A stretch of 39,801 nucleotides of DNA from Cuneatibacter sp. NSJ-177 (GTDB lineage: Bacteria; Bacillota; Clostridia; Lachnospirales; Lachnospiraceae): positions 1-39,801 of the forward strand of contig NZ_JALIFO010000008.1 in assembly GCF_022867805.1 (NCBI RefSeq). The letters run 5' to 3'. The notes beneath the pieces were generated by a model, which worked only from the letters and a program-made list of their open reading frames with translations, searched no databases and was not told the origin of the DNA. The position numbers were made by a program, and so were the translations under genes. Below, piece by piece: positions 7,241-16,540 of the stretch (positions within the stretch are counted from its first letter, which is position 1; each line of letters opens with the position of its first letter).

Positions 7241-7522
7241 TTATTCAATCACCATTTCTTTAACCGTCTCTTTGGGATATACAGAAACCTGCTTTTTGTC
7301 TCTGCCTTTTCTCTCAAAACGAACGACACCGTCAACCAGGGCAAACAGAGTATCGTCTCCGCCGCGGCCTACGTTAACGCCGGGATGAATCTTCGTTCCA
7401 CGCTGTCTGTAAAGAATGTTGCCGGCCAGCACAAACTGTCCGTCGGCTCTCTTTGCTCCTAACCGTTTTGCCTCGGAATCTCTTCCGTTCTTGGTAGAGC
7501 CTACACCTTTTTTATGAGCCAT
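7241..7522 (-). CDS. rpmA: 50S ribosomal protein L27, without the Firmicutes N-terminal extension
   Basis: 93 residues starting [20 protein letters not shown], the mature L27 N-terminus that reaches the peptidyl transferase centre. Most Firmicutes L27 carry about nine extra residues (ending LQFFA) removed by the protease Prp, whose gene normally lies between rplU and rpmA. Here a TAA codon lies two codons before the ATG in the same frame, AGGAGGTG is placed for this ATG, and only 43 bases separate rplU from rpmA. So both the extension and prp are absent at this locus. Confidence 0.97.
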   Translation of the reverse strand: MAHKKGVGSTKNGRDSEAKRLGAKRADGQFVLAGNILYRQRGTKIHPGVNVGRGGDDTLFALVDGVVRFERKGRDKKQVSVYPKETVKEMVIE

Positions 7523-7565
7523 GAATTACACCTCCTTGTACTCATCGGAAAACTTCACAAGATGA

Positions 7566-7874
7566 TTATTTTGCAATTGCGTCGATTTTCAGTTCCGTAT
7601 AAGCCTGTCTGTGACCATTTTTCTTGTGGTAGCCAGATTTTCTCTTATACTTATAGACAATAACCTTCTTGCCCCGGCCCTGTTTCTGAACCGTAGCGGT
7701 TACCTTCGCGCCGGCTACCGTAGGGTTGCCAACGGTCAGTTCCCCGTCGTTTACAGCCAGAACACGGTCGAACTCGTAGTTCTGTCCGGCTTCGACATCC
7801 AGTTTTTCCACACGGATGACATCGCCTTCGGAAACCTTGTACTGTTTTCCACCTGTTGCAATGATTGCGTACAT
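7566..7874 (-). CDS. rplU: 50S ribosomal protein L21
   Basis: 102 residues beginning [14 protein letters not shown], with the C-terminal signature [17 protein letters not shown] that binds 23S rRNA. The start is fixed by AGGAGGTG seven bases upstream; an open extension upstream has no similarity. First gene of the rplU-rpmA-obg operon, with its own promoter and a structured leader. Confidence 0.97.
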   Translation of the reverse strand: MYAIIATGGKQYKVSEGDVIRVEKLDVEAGQNYEFDRVLAVNDGELTVGNPTVAGAKVTATVQKQGRGKKVIVYKYKRKSGYHKKNGHRQAYTELKIDAIAK

Positions 7875-7968
7875 AGAAGCACCTCCTGTTTCAATACTCG
7901 CCAATTTCGGTGTCCGCAAATGCGGAGCTTGTCAACCCCATTGTGCGGCAGCGTATGCCTAAACATAC
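7875..7968 (-). promoter_or_regulatory. probable L21 leader (autoregulatory 5' UTR)
   Basis: About 95 bases between the promoter and rplU contain a tight hairpin, TCCGCA-TT-TGCGGA at 7912-7925 on the minus strand, and other pairing potential next to the start. Firmicutes rplU genes often have an L21 leader here. I did not fold it or match the full consensus. Confidence 0.45.
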
Positions 7969-7974
7969 TCACTA

Positions 7975-8003
7975 ATAATAACATGGAACTTTTTGTGCGT
8001 CAA
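7975..8003 (-). promoter_or_regulatory. sigma-A promoter of rplU-rpmA-obg
   Basis: On the minus strand TTGACG (8003-7998), 17 bases, TATTAT (7980-7975). Start would be near 7968. Confidence 0.75.
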
Positions 8004-8114
8004 GGACTTTTTGTCCAGAAAAGTACCGAAAAGTCAAGTCAGGGCAAGGAATACAGGTCACTCCAAAACAGCGCCTCTGCTGCCGGATCTCCTGGACCTG
8101 ATTGATGGCGGATC

Positions 8115-9257
8115 CTACTGCTCATAGATTGGCTTGCGGATCTTTTTTCTGGTGATCTCCACCAAATGCAGTTTGGTCATCTCCACCAGAACGGTTTTGA
8201 TCGGATCTTTTTTCAGCAACTCCTCCAGTTCCCGCAGTAAGGAAAGACGTTTTTCCTCCGACTCCATATCGATGAAGTCCACGAGGATAATACCGGACAG
8301 ATTCCTTAGCCGCAGCTGGAACGCGATCTCTCTGGCAGCCTCCCGGTTGATCAGGTAAAAGGTTTCCTCCCGGTTCTTGTGGCCGTCGTACTTCCCCGTA
8401 TTCACATCGATCACGGTTAAGGCTTCCGTGGGTTCAATCACCAGGTAGCCGCCGGATTTCAGCCAGACCCGCTTCTGCAAAGCCCGCTCCCATACGGTCT
8501 CCAAGCTGTAAAGCTTAGGCAGAGCCAGGAGCGGATCCTCGTAGTAACAAAGCTTTTCCGCATCCTCCGGCTGGCAGGACGACAGGTAAGCCTGGGCTTC
8601 CTCAAATAAATCCTTCTGATCCGTCACGATATCCGTCAGCTCTCTGGCGGGAAGATCCTGCATCAGCTTCAAATACTCCGGGATACCGCCGTAAAGCTTA
8701 GTAAAACAGGTGCGAAACCGCGCTTTTTCCCGCAGCGCTTTCCATTCCCCCAAAAGTCTTTCCGCCTCCCGGAGAATCTCCTCCTCCGCCGCCTCCCCGC
8801 TGTTTGTGCGAAGGATGAACCCTGCTTCCCCCTCGCACAAAGGCGTCATCAGCGCCTGTAAACTCTCCCGCCTTTTTTTATCCGTAATTTTAGAAGAAAC
8901 CGCAATTCTGCCGCCATTCTCGGCGAGGACGGCGTATTTTCCGGAAAGGGAAAGCTCCCGGCTAACCACCGCATCCTTGGTTTTTACCGCCTCGCGGGTC
9001 ACCTGCACCAAAAGCTCATCACCAGGCTTTAACTTGACCGCAGTCTTCGGAAGATTGCAGTAACAAATCTGCCCTCCGGCAATCTCAATGAAAGCTGCGC
9101 TGATATTTTTCGCCATACTTTTCACACGGCCAAGATAGATATCTCCGACCGCTGCCTGGGAATCCGTCCCGGAAAGGGAGAGGGAAACGACCTGATTCCC
9201 GTTCCAGACCGCGCTGACGATCCGGCCGGAAAGCCGGGTCAGGATCAATTTGCTCAT
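8115..9257 (-). CDS. rng: RNase E/G family endoribonuclease, short form without Zn-link
   Basis: 380 residues. An S1-like domain (about 35-110: GDIYLGRVKSMAKNISAAFIEI) and the RNase H-like catalytic domain with DVNTGK and ILVDFIDM, which hold the two Mg-binding Asp residues. It cuts single-stranded RNA 5' to A/U-rich sites, in rRNA and mRNA maturation. It ends at EITRKKIRKPIYEQ, before the CPxC Zn-link and small domain seen in E. coli RNase G (489 residues), as in other Clostridial members. The ATG overlaps the stop of the upstream gene (ATGA), so the three genes at 8115-11807 form one operon. Confidence 0.92.
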   Translation of the reverse strand: MSKLILTRLSGRIVSAVWNGNQVVSLSLSGTDSQAAVGDIYLGRVKSMAKNISAAFIEIAGGQICYCNLPKTAVKLKPGDELLVQVTREAVKTKDAVVSRELSLSGKYAVLAENGGRIAVSSKITDKKRRESLQALMTPLCEGEAGFILRTNSGEAAEEEILREAERLLGEWKALREKARFRTCFTKLYGGIPEYLKLMQDLPARELTDIVTDQKDLFEEAQAYLSSCQPEDAEKLCYYEDPLLALPKLYSLETVWERALQKRVWLKSGGYLVIEPTEALTVIDVNTGKYDGHKNREETFYLINREAAREIAFQLRLRNLSGIILVDFIDMESEEKRLSLLRELEELLKKDPIKTVLVEMTKLHLVEITRKKIRKPIYEQ

Positions 9258-9955
9258 CGGATCTCCTCCCCGAAATCTTCCAGAGAGAGCAGCTGTCCCT
9301 CTTTTATGCCATACAGATCCAAACGATGGATCCGCAGGGCAAACGGGTGAAATTCTTTTCCCCAAAACGCGCAGAAAGCCTCCATGACGGCCTCTGGCTT
9401 TAAATTTTTCGAGCTTCCCGCCGAGAGACGGAGAAAGAAAGAGCCGTCTTCCTCCCAAACCGCTTTCAAAATCATGGGCCGGATATCGCCCGTCCCTTCC
9501 GTTTTCTTGGTCTTTCTCCAGAGAAGAATTTCTTCCTGTTCCAGGAACTGCCCCCACAGAGGAAGCAGCTGATCCCGGTCCCATTCCTCGCCTTCCCGGA
9601 AAGAAACCCGGTAATCCGCGGCGGCAATGGTGGCCATCGCATTTGTCTTCCCCTCGTCGGGAAGCCGGCGGAAACTGAAAACCTTCATCTCTTCCACCAT
9701 CACTTCATTCAGTCTCCCGACCATCTCCTCCGAAGTGCCGCAATGGCTCACCTCAATGTCCATATATTCGCCTTCCGAGGTCAGGCCAATGCCAAGGGGC
9801 GAAGCAAAGGACATGATCTGATGAGGGCTGAACCCCTGGGAATAGGAAATCTCCACCTCCGCGCGGCGCATGGCCTTCTGGAAATAGCGCATCACGTCCA
9901 GGTGCCCGATATATTGCAGCGTGCCGGTCTTGGCAAAACGGATTCTAATTTTCAT
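9254..9955 (-). CDS. radical-SAM-linked protein, DUF2344 (TIGR03936 type)
   Basis: 233 residues starting MKIRIRFAKTGTLQYIGHLDVMRYFQ, the hallmark of the DUF2344 family, whose members always lie beside or are fused to the TIGR03960 radical SAM protein. Function unknown; the conserved link to rng, rplU and rpmA hints at RNA or ribosome modification. It overlaps the radical SAM gene by 11 bases and rng by 4, so the three products are likely made together. Other visible motifs: YSQGFSPHQIMSFASPLGIG and GEYMDIEV. Confidence 0.92.
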   Translation of the reverse strand: MKIRIRFAKTGTLQYIGHLDVMRYFQKAMRRAEVEISYSQGFSPHQIMSFASPLGIGLTSEGEYMDIEVSHCGTSEEMVGRLNEVMVEEMKVFSFRRLPDEGKTNAMATIAAADYRVSFREGEEWDRDQLLPLWGQFLEQEEILLWRKTKKTEGTGDIRPMILKAVWEEDGSFFLRLSAGSSKNLKPEAVMEAFCAFWGKEFHPFALRIHRLDLYGIKEGQLLSLEDFGEEIR

Positions 9956-11807
9956 GGCAGATGCCTCCCTCAAATACAGCGGCGCCGCAGCCGCTGCAAG
10001 AAACGCGGCAGTTGGGAGTCACAACTCCCTCCATAGCTCTCTCCCACTCTTTCCGGAGAAATCGCTTGGTCACGCCGATATCAATGAAATCCCAGGGAAA
10101 GAGTTCATCCGCTCCCCGCTCTCGAACCGTATAAAAATTCGGATCCACTCCGGTGCGCCGGAAAGCTTCCTTCCACTTTTCATTGTCAAAGAAATCCGAC
10201 CAGGCGTCGTAGAGACAGCCGAGGCGGTATGCCTCCAGGATTGCCGGTCCTACCCGGCGGTCACCGCGGGCCAGCACGCCTTCCAGCACGGTAACGTCTG
10301 CCTCATGATACTGAAAATGCAGGGACTTCCGGTTCAGTTGTTCCCGGAACGCGTCCTTCACCAGCCGCGCCCTTCGCAAATACTCCTCCTCCGACTCCAT
10401 CGTAGCCCACTGAAACGGAGTGAAAGGCTTTGGCACGAAGAAAGAGGCGCTGGCTGTGATCTGCACCTTTCCCTTCCGGTTTTCCTTCGGGACCTCTTCA
10501 TAATACCGTTTGGCGATTTTTTCCGCCAGTTCGGCGATTCCCAGTTGATCCTCCTCGGTCTCCGTAGGCAGGCCCAGCATAAAATAAAGCTTCACCTTAT
10601 TCCATCCTCCGCGGAACGCCTCGGCTGCCCCATCCAGGATTTCCTCCTCGGTCAGTCCCTTGTTAATCACGTTGCGGATCCGCTGAGTCCCCCCCTCCGG
10701 GGCAAAGGTCAGGCTGCTTTTTTTCACATCCTGTATCTTGCTCATGACGTCCAGGGAAAATGCGTCGATCCGGAGCGAGGGAAGTGAAATATTCACCTTC
10801 CGTTTCCGGCAATCCTCGATCAACCCGTTGATCAGCGGTTCGATTTCCGTATAATCGCTGGAACTCAGAGAACTCAGGGAGATCTCTTCATGCCCGCTGC
10901 TCTCCAGCATCCGGGCCGAAAGCGCAAGCAGCTTGTCCACGCTTTTCTGGCGCACCGGGCGGTAGATCATACCGGCCTGGCAGAACCGGCAGCCCCGGAT
11001 GCAGCCCCGCATGATCTCCAAAACCACACGGTCTTGTGTTGCTTTCAGGTACGGCACCACCGGTCTCTCCGGATAATAGGCGCCGTCCAAATCGGAGACA
11101 ATCACTTTTTTAATCCGTTCCGGCGCTTCCGGAACCAACGGAACAAAGGAAGACAGGATTCCGTCCTCTTGATAGACCGGCTGGTATAAGGAGGGAACGT
11201 AAATCCCCGGAATAGACGCCGCCTTTTTCAGAAAATCCTTCCGGCTGCCCCCGGCCGCTTTATTTTCTTTATACAGATCAATCAGAGGAAAGTAGGAGCT
11301 CTCCCCTTCCCCAATATAAAACAGATCAAAAAATTCCGCCAAAGGCTCCGGATTGTAGGCGCAGGGCCCGCCGCCGATTACAATCGGGCTGTCCTCCTCC
11401 CGTTCTGAGGCAAAAATAGGAATCTGCGCCAGGTCGAGGACCTGCAGGATATTGGTATAGCACATTTCGTACTGAATGGTGATTCCGAGAAAATCAAAAT
11501 TCCGGACCGGCTCCTGGGACTCCAGGGCAAACAGGGGAATCTGTTTTTCCCGCATCACCCTGTCCAGATCCGTCCAGGGCGAATACACCCGCTCACACCA
11601 GATGTCGGGCCGGGTATTCAGCATGTGATACAGAATCTGAATTCCCAGGTGTGACATACCGATCTCATAGACATCCGGGAAGCACATGGCAAATCGGACT
11701 TCCACCTCGCCTGGATCCTTCTGGATCGAATTGACTTCGCCGCCAGTATAACGGGCCGGTTTTTCAATCGTTCGTAATATTTCATCGCTTAACGCTAGTT
11801 TTCTCAT
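9945..11807 (-). CDS. B12-binding-like radical SAM protein of unknown function (TIGR03960 type)
   Basis: 620 residues. An N-terminal cobalamin-binding-like region (about 35-170: CFPDVYEIGMSHLG, VIGGGPCAYNPEPLA), then the radical SAM core with Cys269, Cys273 and Cys276 (CIRGCRFC) that hold the 4Fe-4S cluster, and a Cys-rich C-terminus (CRVSCSGCG ... C) that may bind another cluster or zinc. It is always found with DUF2344. I start at MRKLALSDEI because AAAGGA lies just upstream; the open frame extends 20 codons further without similarity. The substrate is unknown; a methylthio- or methyltransferase acting on RNA is only a guess. Confidence 0.92.
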   Translation of the reverse strand: MRKLALSDEILRTIEKPARYTGGEVNSIQKDPGEVEVRFAMCFPDVYEIGMSHLGIQILYHMLNTRPDIWCERVYSPWTDLDRVMREKQIPLFALESQEPVRNFDFLGITIQYEMCYTNILQVLDLAQIPIFASEREEDSPIVIGGGPCAYNPEPLAEFFDLFYIGEGESSYFPLIDLYKENKAAGGSRKDFLKKAASIPGIYVPSLYQPVYQEDGILSSFVPLVPEAPERIKKVIVSDLDGAYYPERPVVPYLKATQDRVVLEIMRGCIRGCRFCQAGMIYRPVRQKSVDKLLALSARMLESSGHEEISLSSLSSSDYTEIEPLINGLIEDCRKRKVNISLPSLRIDAFSLDVMSKIQDVKKSSLTFAPEGGTQRIRNVINKGLTEEEILDGAAEAFRGGWNKVKLYFMLGLPTETEEDQLGIAELAEKIAKRYYEEVPKENRKGKVQITASASFFVPKPFTPFQWATMESEEEYLRRARLVKDAFREQLNRKSLHFQYHEADVTVLEGVLARGDRRVGPAILEAYRLGCLYDAWSDFFDNEKWKEAFRRTGVDPNFYTVRERGADELFPWDFIDIGVTKRFLRKEWERAMEGVVTPNCRVSCSGCGAAVFEGGICHEN

Positions 11808-11867
11808 GTCAATCCTTTCGGCTTTCCATCTGCATTCGTTGGCAGTGGACGCTGTTTTCATTTCCAT

Positions 11868-11896
11868 ATTATATCTATTTTTGAAAGGAACTGCAA
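11868..11896 (-). promoter_or_regulatory. sigma-A promoter of the radical SAM-DUF2344-rng operon
   Basis: On the minus strand TTGCAG (11896-11891), exactly 17 bases, TATAAT (11873-11868), about 60 bases before the ATG at 11807. Confidence 0.75.
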
Positions 11897-11921
11897 GTAG
11901 ATATCGATTTTCCGCTGAACC

Positions 11922-11958
11922 CTGAAAAAGAGCCCCCCTTCACCGGAAACTCTTTTTC
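11922..11958. terminator. terminator after the histidine kinase gene
   Basis: GAAAAAGAG (11924-11932) pairs with CTCTTTTTC (11950-11958) around a G/C-rich inner part, with A/T tracts on both sides. It lies 25 bases after the kinase stop and may work in both directions. Confidence 0.6.
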
Positions 11959-11982
11959 AAAGTTCTTTTTATGATATCCCCC

Positions 11983-14900
11983 TTAAGGTTGCTGACCAAT
12001 CGTTTGCTCCCCCAGCACGCGATCCAGCGTAGACCACAGAACCTGCACATCGATGGGCTTTGCCACGTGCGCCGTCATGCCGGCATCCATTGATGCCTGG
12101 ACGTCCTCGGCAAAAGCGTTGGCGGTCATCGCAATAATCGGAATCGTTTCCGCGTCCTTCCGATTCAGCTTCCGAATCGCACGGCACGCTTCATAACCGT
12201 TCATCACCGGCATTTGAATATCCATCAAAATCGCATCGTAGGTACCGGGAACCGCATCCTGAAACGCCTGAAACGCACGGGCTCCGTCTGTCTTTACGAT
12301 CGTCCTCGCCCCGTGCATGTGCAGCAGCTCACAGAGGATCTCCGCATTGATTGCATTATCCTCCGCCACCAGAAAGCGGCGGCCTGCAAGGAACTTTTCC
12401 TCATCTGTATTTTGGGGCGCCGTTCCCGCGGGACCTGCAAACCTCCGGCCTTCCGCAGCTTCCCATTCCAGCTCTATCTGAAAAGTGGTTCCCTGATGAA
12501 GTTTACTTTCCACTGAAATCGTTCCGCCCATCAGGTCAACCAATCCCTTGGTAATGCTAAGCCCCAGGCCGGAACCTTCCACTCGCTCCATCTTGGGGTT
12601 CCGCACAAAAGGTTCAAATATATGGGAAAGAAATTCATCCGACATCCCCACTCCGGTATCTCTTATCATAAAGCGGAAGCGAACCTGTTCCGGATCTTTC
12701 ACCGGCGGAATTTCCTCCACAAGGAACTCTACGCTTCCGCCCTCCGGCGTAAACTTGATTGCATTTCCCAGGATATTGATCAAAATTTGATTAATTCGCA
12801 GCGCATCGCCATAAAAGTATTGGTGCAGGATTTTCTCTCTCTGTATCTCAAAATGCAGACCGGCCGCCTTTGCCTGGGGCAGCATGATGGCGGACAGCTG
12901 CTCCACCATCTCCGGAAGATAGATTTCCATACAATTCAAGGAGATTTTCGACCGCTCAATCTTGCTCATATCCAAAATATCATTGACCAGGCTCAAAAGA
13001 TGTTTGGAGGAGAGTTCAATCTTTCTCAGACAGTCTTCCATTCTCGACCGGTCATCCAGATGGGCCAGAGCCAACGCATTCATTCCAATGATCGCATTGA
13101 GGGGTGTGCGTATATCGTGGCTCATGGAGGAGAGGAAATCACTTTTCGCCTGATTTGCCTCTTCTGCCAGAGCCAGGGCCTTTTCCAGAGTATCTTTCCG
13201 TTCGCGTTCCGCGGCCAGCATGTCCGTCACATCCGCCCGCACCATACAGACTGTCTTGTGGCTGTCATCTCCCCAAAGCACGTTGATCTGCTTGTATCTG
13301 GTCCCGTCCTCCGTCTGATAGGGCAGCACAAAATCATAACCAACCGGCTTTTCTCTCAGACGCTTGAGCATGGTTTCCAACCGAAATTTTTCGATAATGT
13401 CCTCCCGCTCCCTGCTCTGATCATAATATTCCGTCAGCCGTAAAACCGCGCCATTATAGTCCTCCACGTGAAAGGGCGGTAAATTTTCCAAAACCATCTT
13501 TCTGGTATAAAGTGTCATCTGTCCGGCGTCCACACGAATCAGGGCCAGCAGTTCGAATGTATAAGCAATCACATTGAGAAGCCCCTGCTGCTCCCGCACG
13601 GATTCTGTGATATCGGCTCTGGCCATGCAAACGCGTCCCAGACGCAAATCCAGAGGAGATAACGTCAGATTTTTCGTCAGGACCTCTCCGTGTTCGCCAA
13701 AAATTGAATAGGAAAACGAATAAGCACCTTGTTCCAGTCTTTCCCTTATGTATCTGGGATCCAGCATATGGGCGACGTGCTCCCGATCCTTCGGAAGCAC
13801 CTGTTCCCGAAGCATAAACGCCAACTGTTCCGAATGGACGCCCTGTTCCTCCGGGATATCACCGCCGTACCGGTCACAGGAGATCACCGAATAATGGTCT
13901 CTGAGCAGATCCACATCCACAACAAGATCGTAACTGGCGACAGACAACTGATGTAAAATCAAGTCGGAAATGGTCTGCTCCGTAATATCCGTCACAGTCA
14001 AAATTCCTGTGATATCGCCGGTGTCCGGCGTTTCCACCAGATTCACTTTAAACTGTACATACCGCCCTTTCTCCTCGCGCGGCAGTTGGATAAAGCATTT
14101 TAAGAGCAGTTCGGTATCCTTTCTCCGGTAAGCGGAAAGAGACGGCTCATTCAGATAGGTTTCCCGAAATCTTTTCCGCTCTTCCGGATCCACCACCAAG
14201 TTGGATAATCCGGTAAAAAATTCTTCACGGGACGTCCCGAACGTTTCCAAAAGTCCAGAATTTGTATGATCGATAATTTCCAGGATGATATTCTGGGTAA
14301 TATTGCAATGGCCGATCACCAGCGCATTGGGACCGGGAGTACGGTAGTGCTGAAGAATCCGTTCGTCGAACTGCTTCCGCAGCCGCTCCCGTTCTTCCTT
14401 CTCCTTGGTGATATCGTGATAGCCGGCGTAAACCCGGCATTCTCCGCCCTCGCTTTGAATCAGGGAAAGCGTATTCTTCACCCACAGATAGCCTCCGCTT
14501 CCCTTAAGAAGCCGGTATGTAATCTCACAGTTACTCTCTCCGTTCGCAACAAACTGCCTCATCTGCCGGTCCACACGGCCCTGGTCATCCGGATGGACAC
14601 CTGCCATCGCGTCCTGCCGGTAAATCCGCCAGGCATCCTCCAACGTCATTTCCGTCATCGCGGCGAATCCATCCGACAAAAATTCCGGCGTCATACTCCC
14701 GTCTTCCTCATAGCGGACAACAGCAACACCGCCGGGAAGATGCTTGATCACCGACTGGAAATACTGTTCCAGCCGTTCTTTTTCCTTCTGAGTCTGAATC
14801 TCATCCGTCACGTCCCGGACGTACTTGACATAGGCAGGAATCCCATTCCAATTCGTCTCATGCAGCCGAACGCTGTGAAAGCGGTTTGTCTCCTTTCTCT

Positions 14901-16497
14901 CCACAATATGGGCGCACCCATCCGCGGCATATTGTTCCAAAACGCAGAGCGGACAGGGCTCTTTCCTGCCGTATAAGGCCTCGTAGCATTTTATGCCTGC
15001 ACGGTCGGTTCTACCCTCTATAAAATCTTTGGATTCATTAACATAAAGCAAATCCCGGCTTTCTTTGTCAATGACATAGATTCCGTCCGCCGTCTCATTT
15101 GCGATACTCTGAAACAGACGGGTCTCCGCAGACATGCCGGTAAACACCGCATAAAACCGGGACGGATCCGAGGCAGGGCCCATCCGCCTTCCATTCAGGT
15201 GAATCCAGACCAGATGACCGTCATTATGGCGCGCACGGTAATAGATATCCAGCACCTCACCGCTTTCTATCGCTGACTGTGCGGCAGCCTGGACCCGGTC
15301 CCGATCCAGCTCATAGATCACTCCGAAAGCATCCTCCTTGCACAGCGCGCCCAGCTCTTTTCTGGTATGTCCGGTGAGCGCCGGTACTCCGTCGGAAAAA
15401 AAGGTCGGAAAAAACCGGCCTTTTTCAATCCGGTAGCTGGCGATCCCGCCAGGTATGGAATTGACAAGATGCTGCAGTTCCAGCTGAGCTTCCTTCAACG
15501 CAGAGATATCATGAAAAACACAGTGAAGCAGCGGACGCCCCCCGTCTTCTCCAATCCACCGAATCTGAACGCGGCCCCAGACAATATGACCGTCCCGGTG
15601 CTGCTTGCGGAACTCGAACGTGGCCACCTGGTGAGTTTCGATGACCTTTCGGGCCTCCGAGACCACCATGTCCGTGTCTTCCCGGTATGTCAGCTCCGCC
15701 GCATCTTTTTGGATCAGCGTCTGGTATTCTTCCACCGTATATCCGGTCAGCTCCGGCACGCCGTCGGAAAAATAAATGGTCTCAAAAACATCCGAAACCC
15801 GATAGATCGCTACGCCGCCGGGAATTGCATTGATGATATCCTGCATTTTTTCACTGGCTTTTGTCAGCTCCTCCTCCAGCAACTTTTGCTCGCAGACATC
15901 GCTGAACACAGCGTATAAAAACGTTTCGCCTGATTTTTGCGATTTCACCGACCCTTCCAAGCGAATCCATCGGTATTCCTGTTTATTATTGTTCCAAACG
16001 CGAAACGTGTGTTGAAACACCTGGCTGTCTTGCAGCGCCTCCAAAATTTTTTCCTGCAAAAGGTCCAGATCATCCGGATAGATCTCCGGATCAAAAATTC
16101 TCTGTGAATGCTTTCGTTGTTTCTCTTCGGAATATCCCAGGATATGATAAAAAGCAGGATTGCAAAATACCGGGATAAAATGAGACGCTTCCACCCGGTA
16201 AATACATAATCCGCAGGGAATCTCACGAAAAGCGGATAAAAGCGGGTTTTCTCCCGCCGCCTCCTTCTCTTTCCCGGCTGTGTCCGCCCAATATTCGATA
16301 GACGCGGGTCTGCCGTTCCAGTCAATGATCTTTCCCTTTCCTAGGTACGTTTCTCCCCCGTCAATCCCGTTTTCTTTTGCCATTTGATTCGCATAAAGCA
16401 AGGCCTGGCTGCCGGTATCGCGGACAACGATTGCAACGGGGGCAGCGTCCAGCATTTCCCTCATCAAAGCGGCAGAAGGGACATTTTCCTGTTTCAT
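11983..16497 (-). CDS. soluble multi-PAS hybrid histidine kinase with C-terminal receiver
   Basis: 1504 residues with no membrane segment, so cytosolic. I count about nine PAS-like modules in tandem between residues 15 and 1095; three repeat the opening IPGG(V/I)A.YR ... FSDGVP.LTG. A short coiled coil leads to the HisKA H-box FLSSMSHDIRTPLNAIIG (His1127), then the ATPase domain (N box NQILINILGNAIK, DTGVGMS, GSGLGLSI) and a receiver with phosphoacceptor Asp1426 (AILMDIQMPVMNG). The PAS at about 465-570 has Cys504, 515, 518 and 528 (CxxC type). I chose the second ATG (16497) because GGAGGT is two bases from the first ATG but eight from this one. It lies 43 bases after the REC-GGDEF-EAL gene, so the two probably form one signalling pair. 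Ligands unknown. Confidence 0.92.
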   Translation of the reverse strand: MKQENVPSAALMREMLDAAPVAIVVRDTGSQALLYANQMAKENGIDGGETYLGKGKIIDWNGRPASIEYWADTAGKEKEAAGENPLLSAFREIPCGLCIYRVEASHFIPVFCNPAFYHILGYSEEKQRKHSQRIFDPEIYPDDLDLLQEKILEALQDSQVFQHTFRVWNNNKQEYRWIRLEGSVKSQKSGETFLYAVFSDVCEQKLLEEELTKASEKMQDIINAIPGGVAIYRVSDVFETIYFSDGVPELTGYTVEEYQTLIQKDAAELTYREDTDMVVSEARKVIETHQVATFEFRKQHRDGHIVWGRVQIRWIGEDGGRPLLHCVFHDISALKEAQLELQHLVNSIPGGIASYRIEKGRFFPTFFSDGVPALTGHTRKELGALCKEDAFGVIYELDRDRVQAAAQSAIESGEVLDIYYRARHNDGHLVWIHLNGRRMGPASDPSRFYAVFTGMSAETRLFQSIANETADGIYVIDKESRDLLYVNESKDFIEGRTDRAGIKCYEALYGRKEPCPLCVLEQYAADGCAHIVERKETNRFHSVRLHETNWNGIPAYVKYVRDVTDEIQTQKEKERLEQYFQSVIKHLPGGVAVVRYEEDGSMTPEFLSDGFAAMTEMTLEDAWRIYRQDAMAGVHPDDQGRVDRQMRQFVANGESNCEITYRLLKGSGGYLWVKNTLSLIQSEGGECRVYAGYHDITKEKEERERLRKQFDERILQHYRTPGPNALVIGHCNITQNIILEIIDHTNSGLLETFGTSREEFFTGLSNLVVDPEERKRFRETYLNEPSLSAYRRKDTELLLKCFIQLPREEKGRYVQFKVNLVETPDTGDITGILTVTDITEQTISDLILHQLSVASYDLVVDVDLLRDHYSVISCDRYGGDIPEEQGVHSEQLAFMLREQVLPKDREHVAHMLDPRYIRERLEQGAYSFSYSIFGEHGEVLTKNLTLSPLDLRLGRVCMARADITESVREQQGLLNVIAYTFELLALIRVDAGQMTLYTRKMVLENLPPFHVEDYNGAVLRLTEYYDQSREREDIIEKFRLETMLKRLREKPVGYDFVLPYQTEDGTRYKQINVLWGDDSHKTVCMVRADVTDMLAAERERKDTLEKALALAEEANQAKSDFLSSMSHDIRTPLNAIIGMNALALAHLDDRSRMEDCLRKIELSSKHLLSLVNDILDMSKIERSKISLNCMEIYLPEMVEQLSAIMLPQAKAAGLHFEIQREKILHQYFYGDALRINQILINILGNAIKFTPEGGSVEFLVEEIPPVKDPEQVRFRFMIRDTGVGMSDEFLSHIFEPFVRNPKMERVEGSGLGLSITKGLVDLMGGTISVESKLHQGTTFQIELEWEAAEGRRFAGPAGTAPQNTDEEKFLAGRRFLVAEDNAINAEILCELLHMHGARTIVKTDGARAFQAFQDAVPGTYDAILMDIQMPVMNGYEACRAIRKLNRKDAETIPIIAMTANAFAEDVQASMDAGMTAHVAKPIDVQVLWSTLDRVLGEQTIGQQP

Positions 16498-16540
16498 ACT
16501 CATTACCTCCGATCGACAGGGTGGAGCACACGCCCCTATA

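Noticed and set aside
8004-8016. Small hairpin GGACTTTTTGTCC
   Set aside because: Four-base stem only and no T run beyond it; not enough for a terminator.
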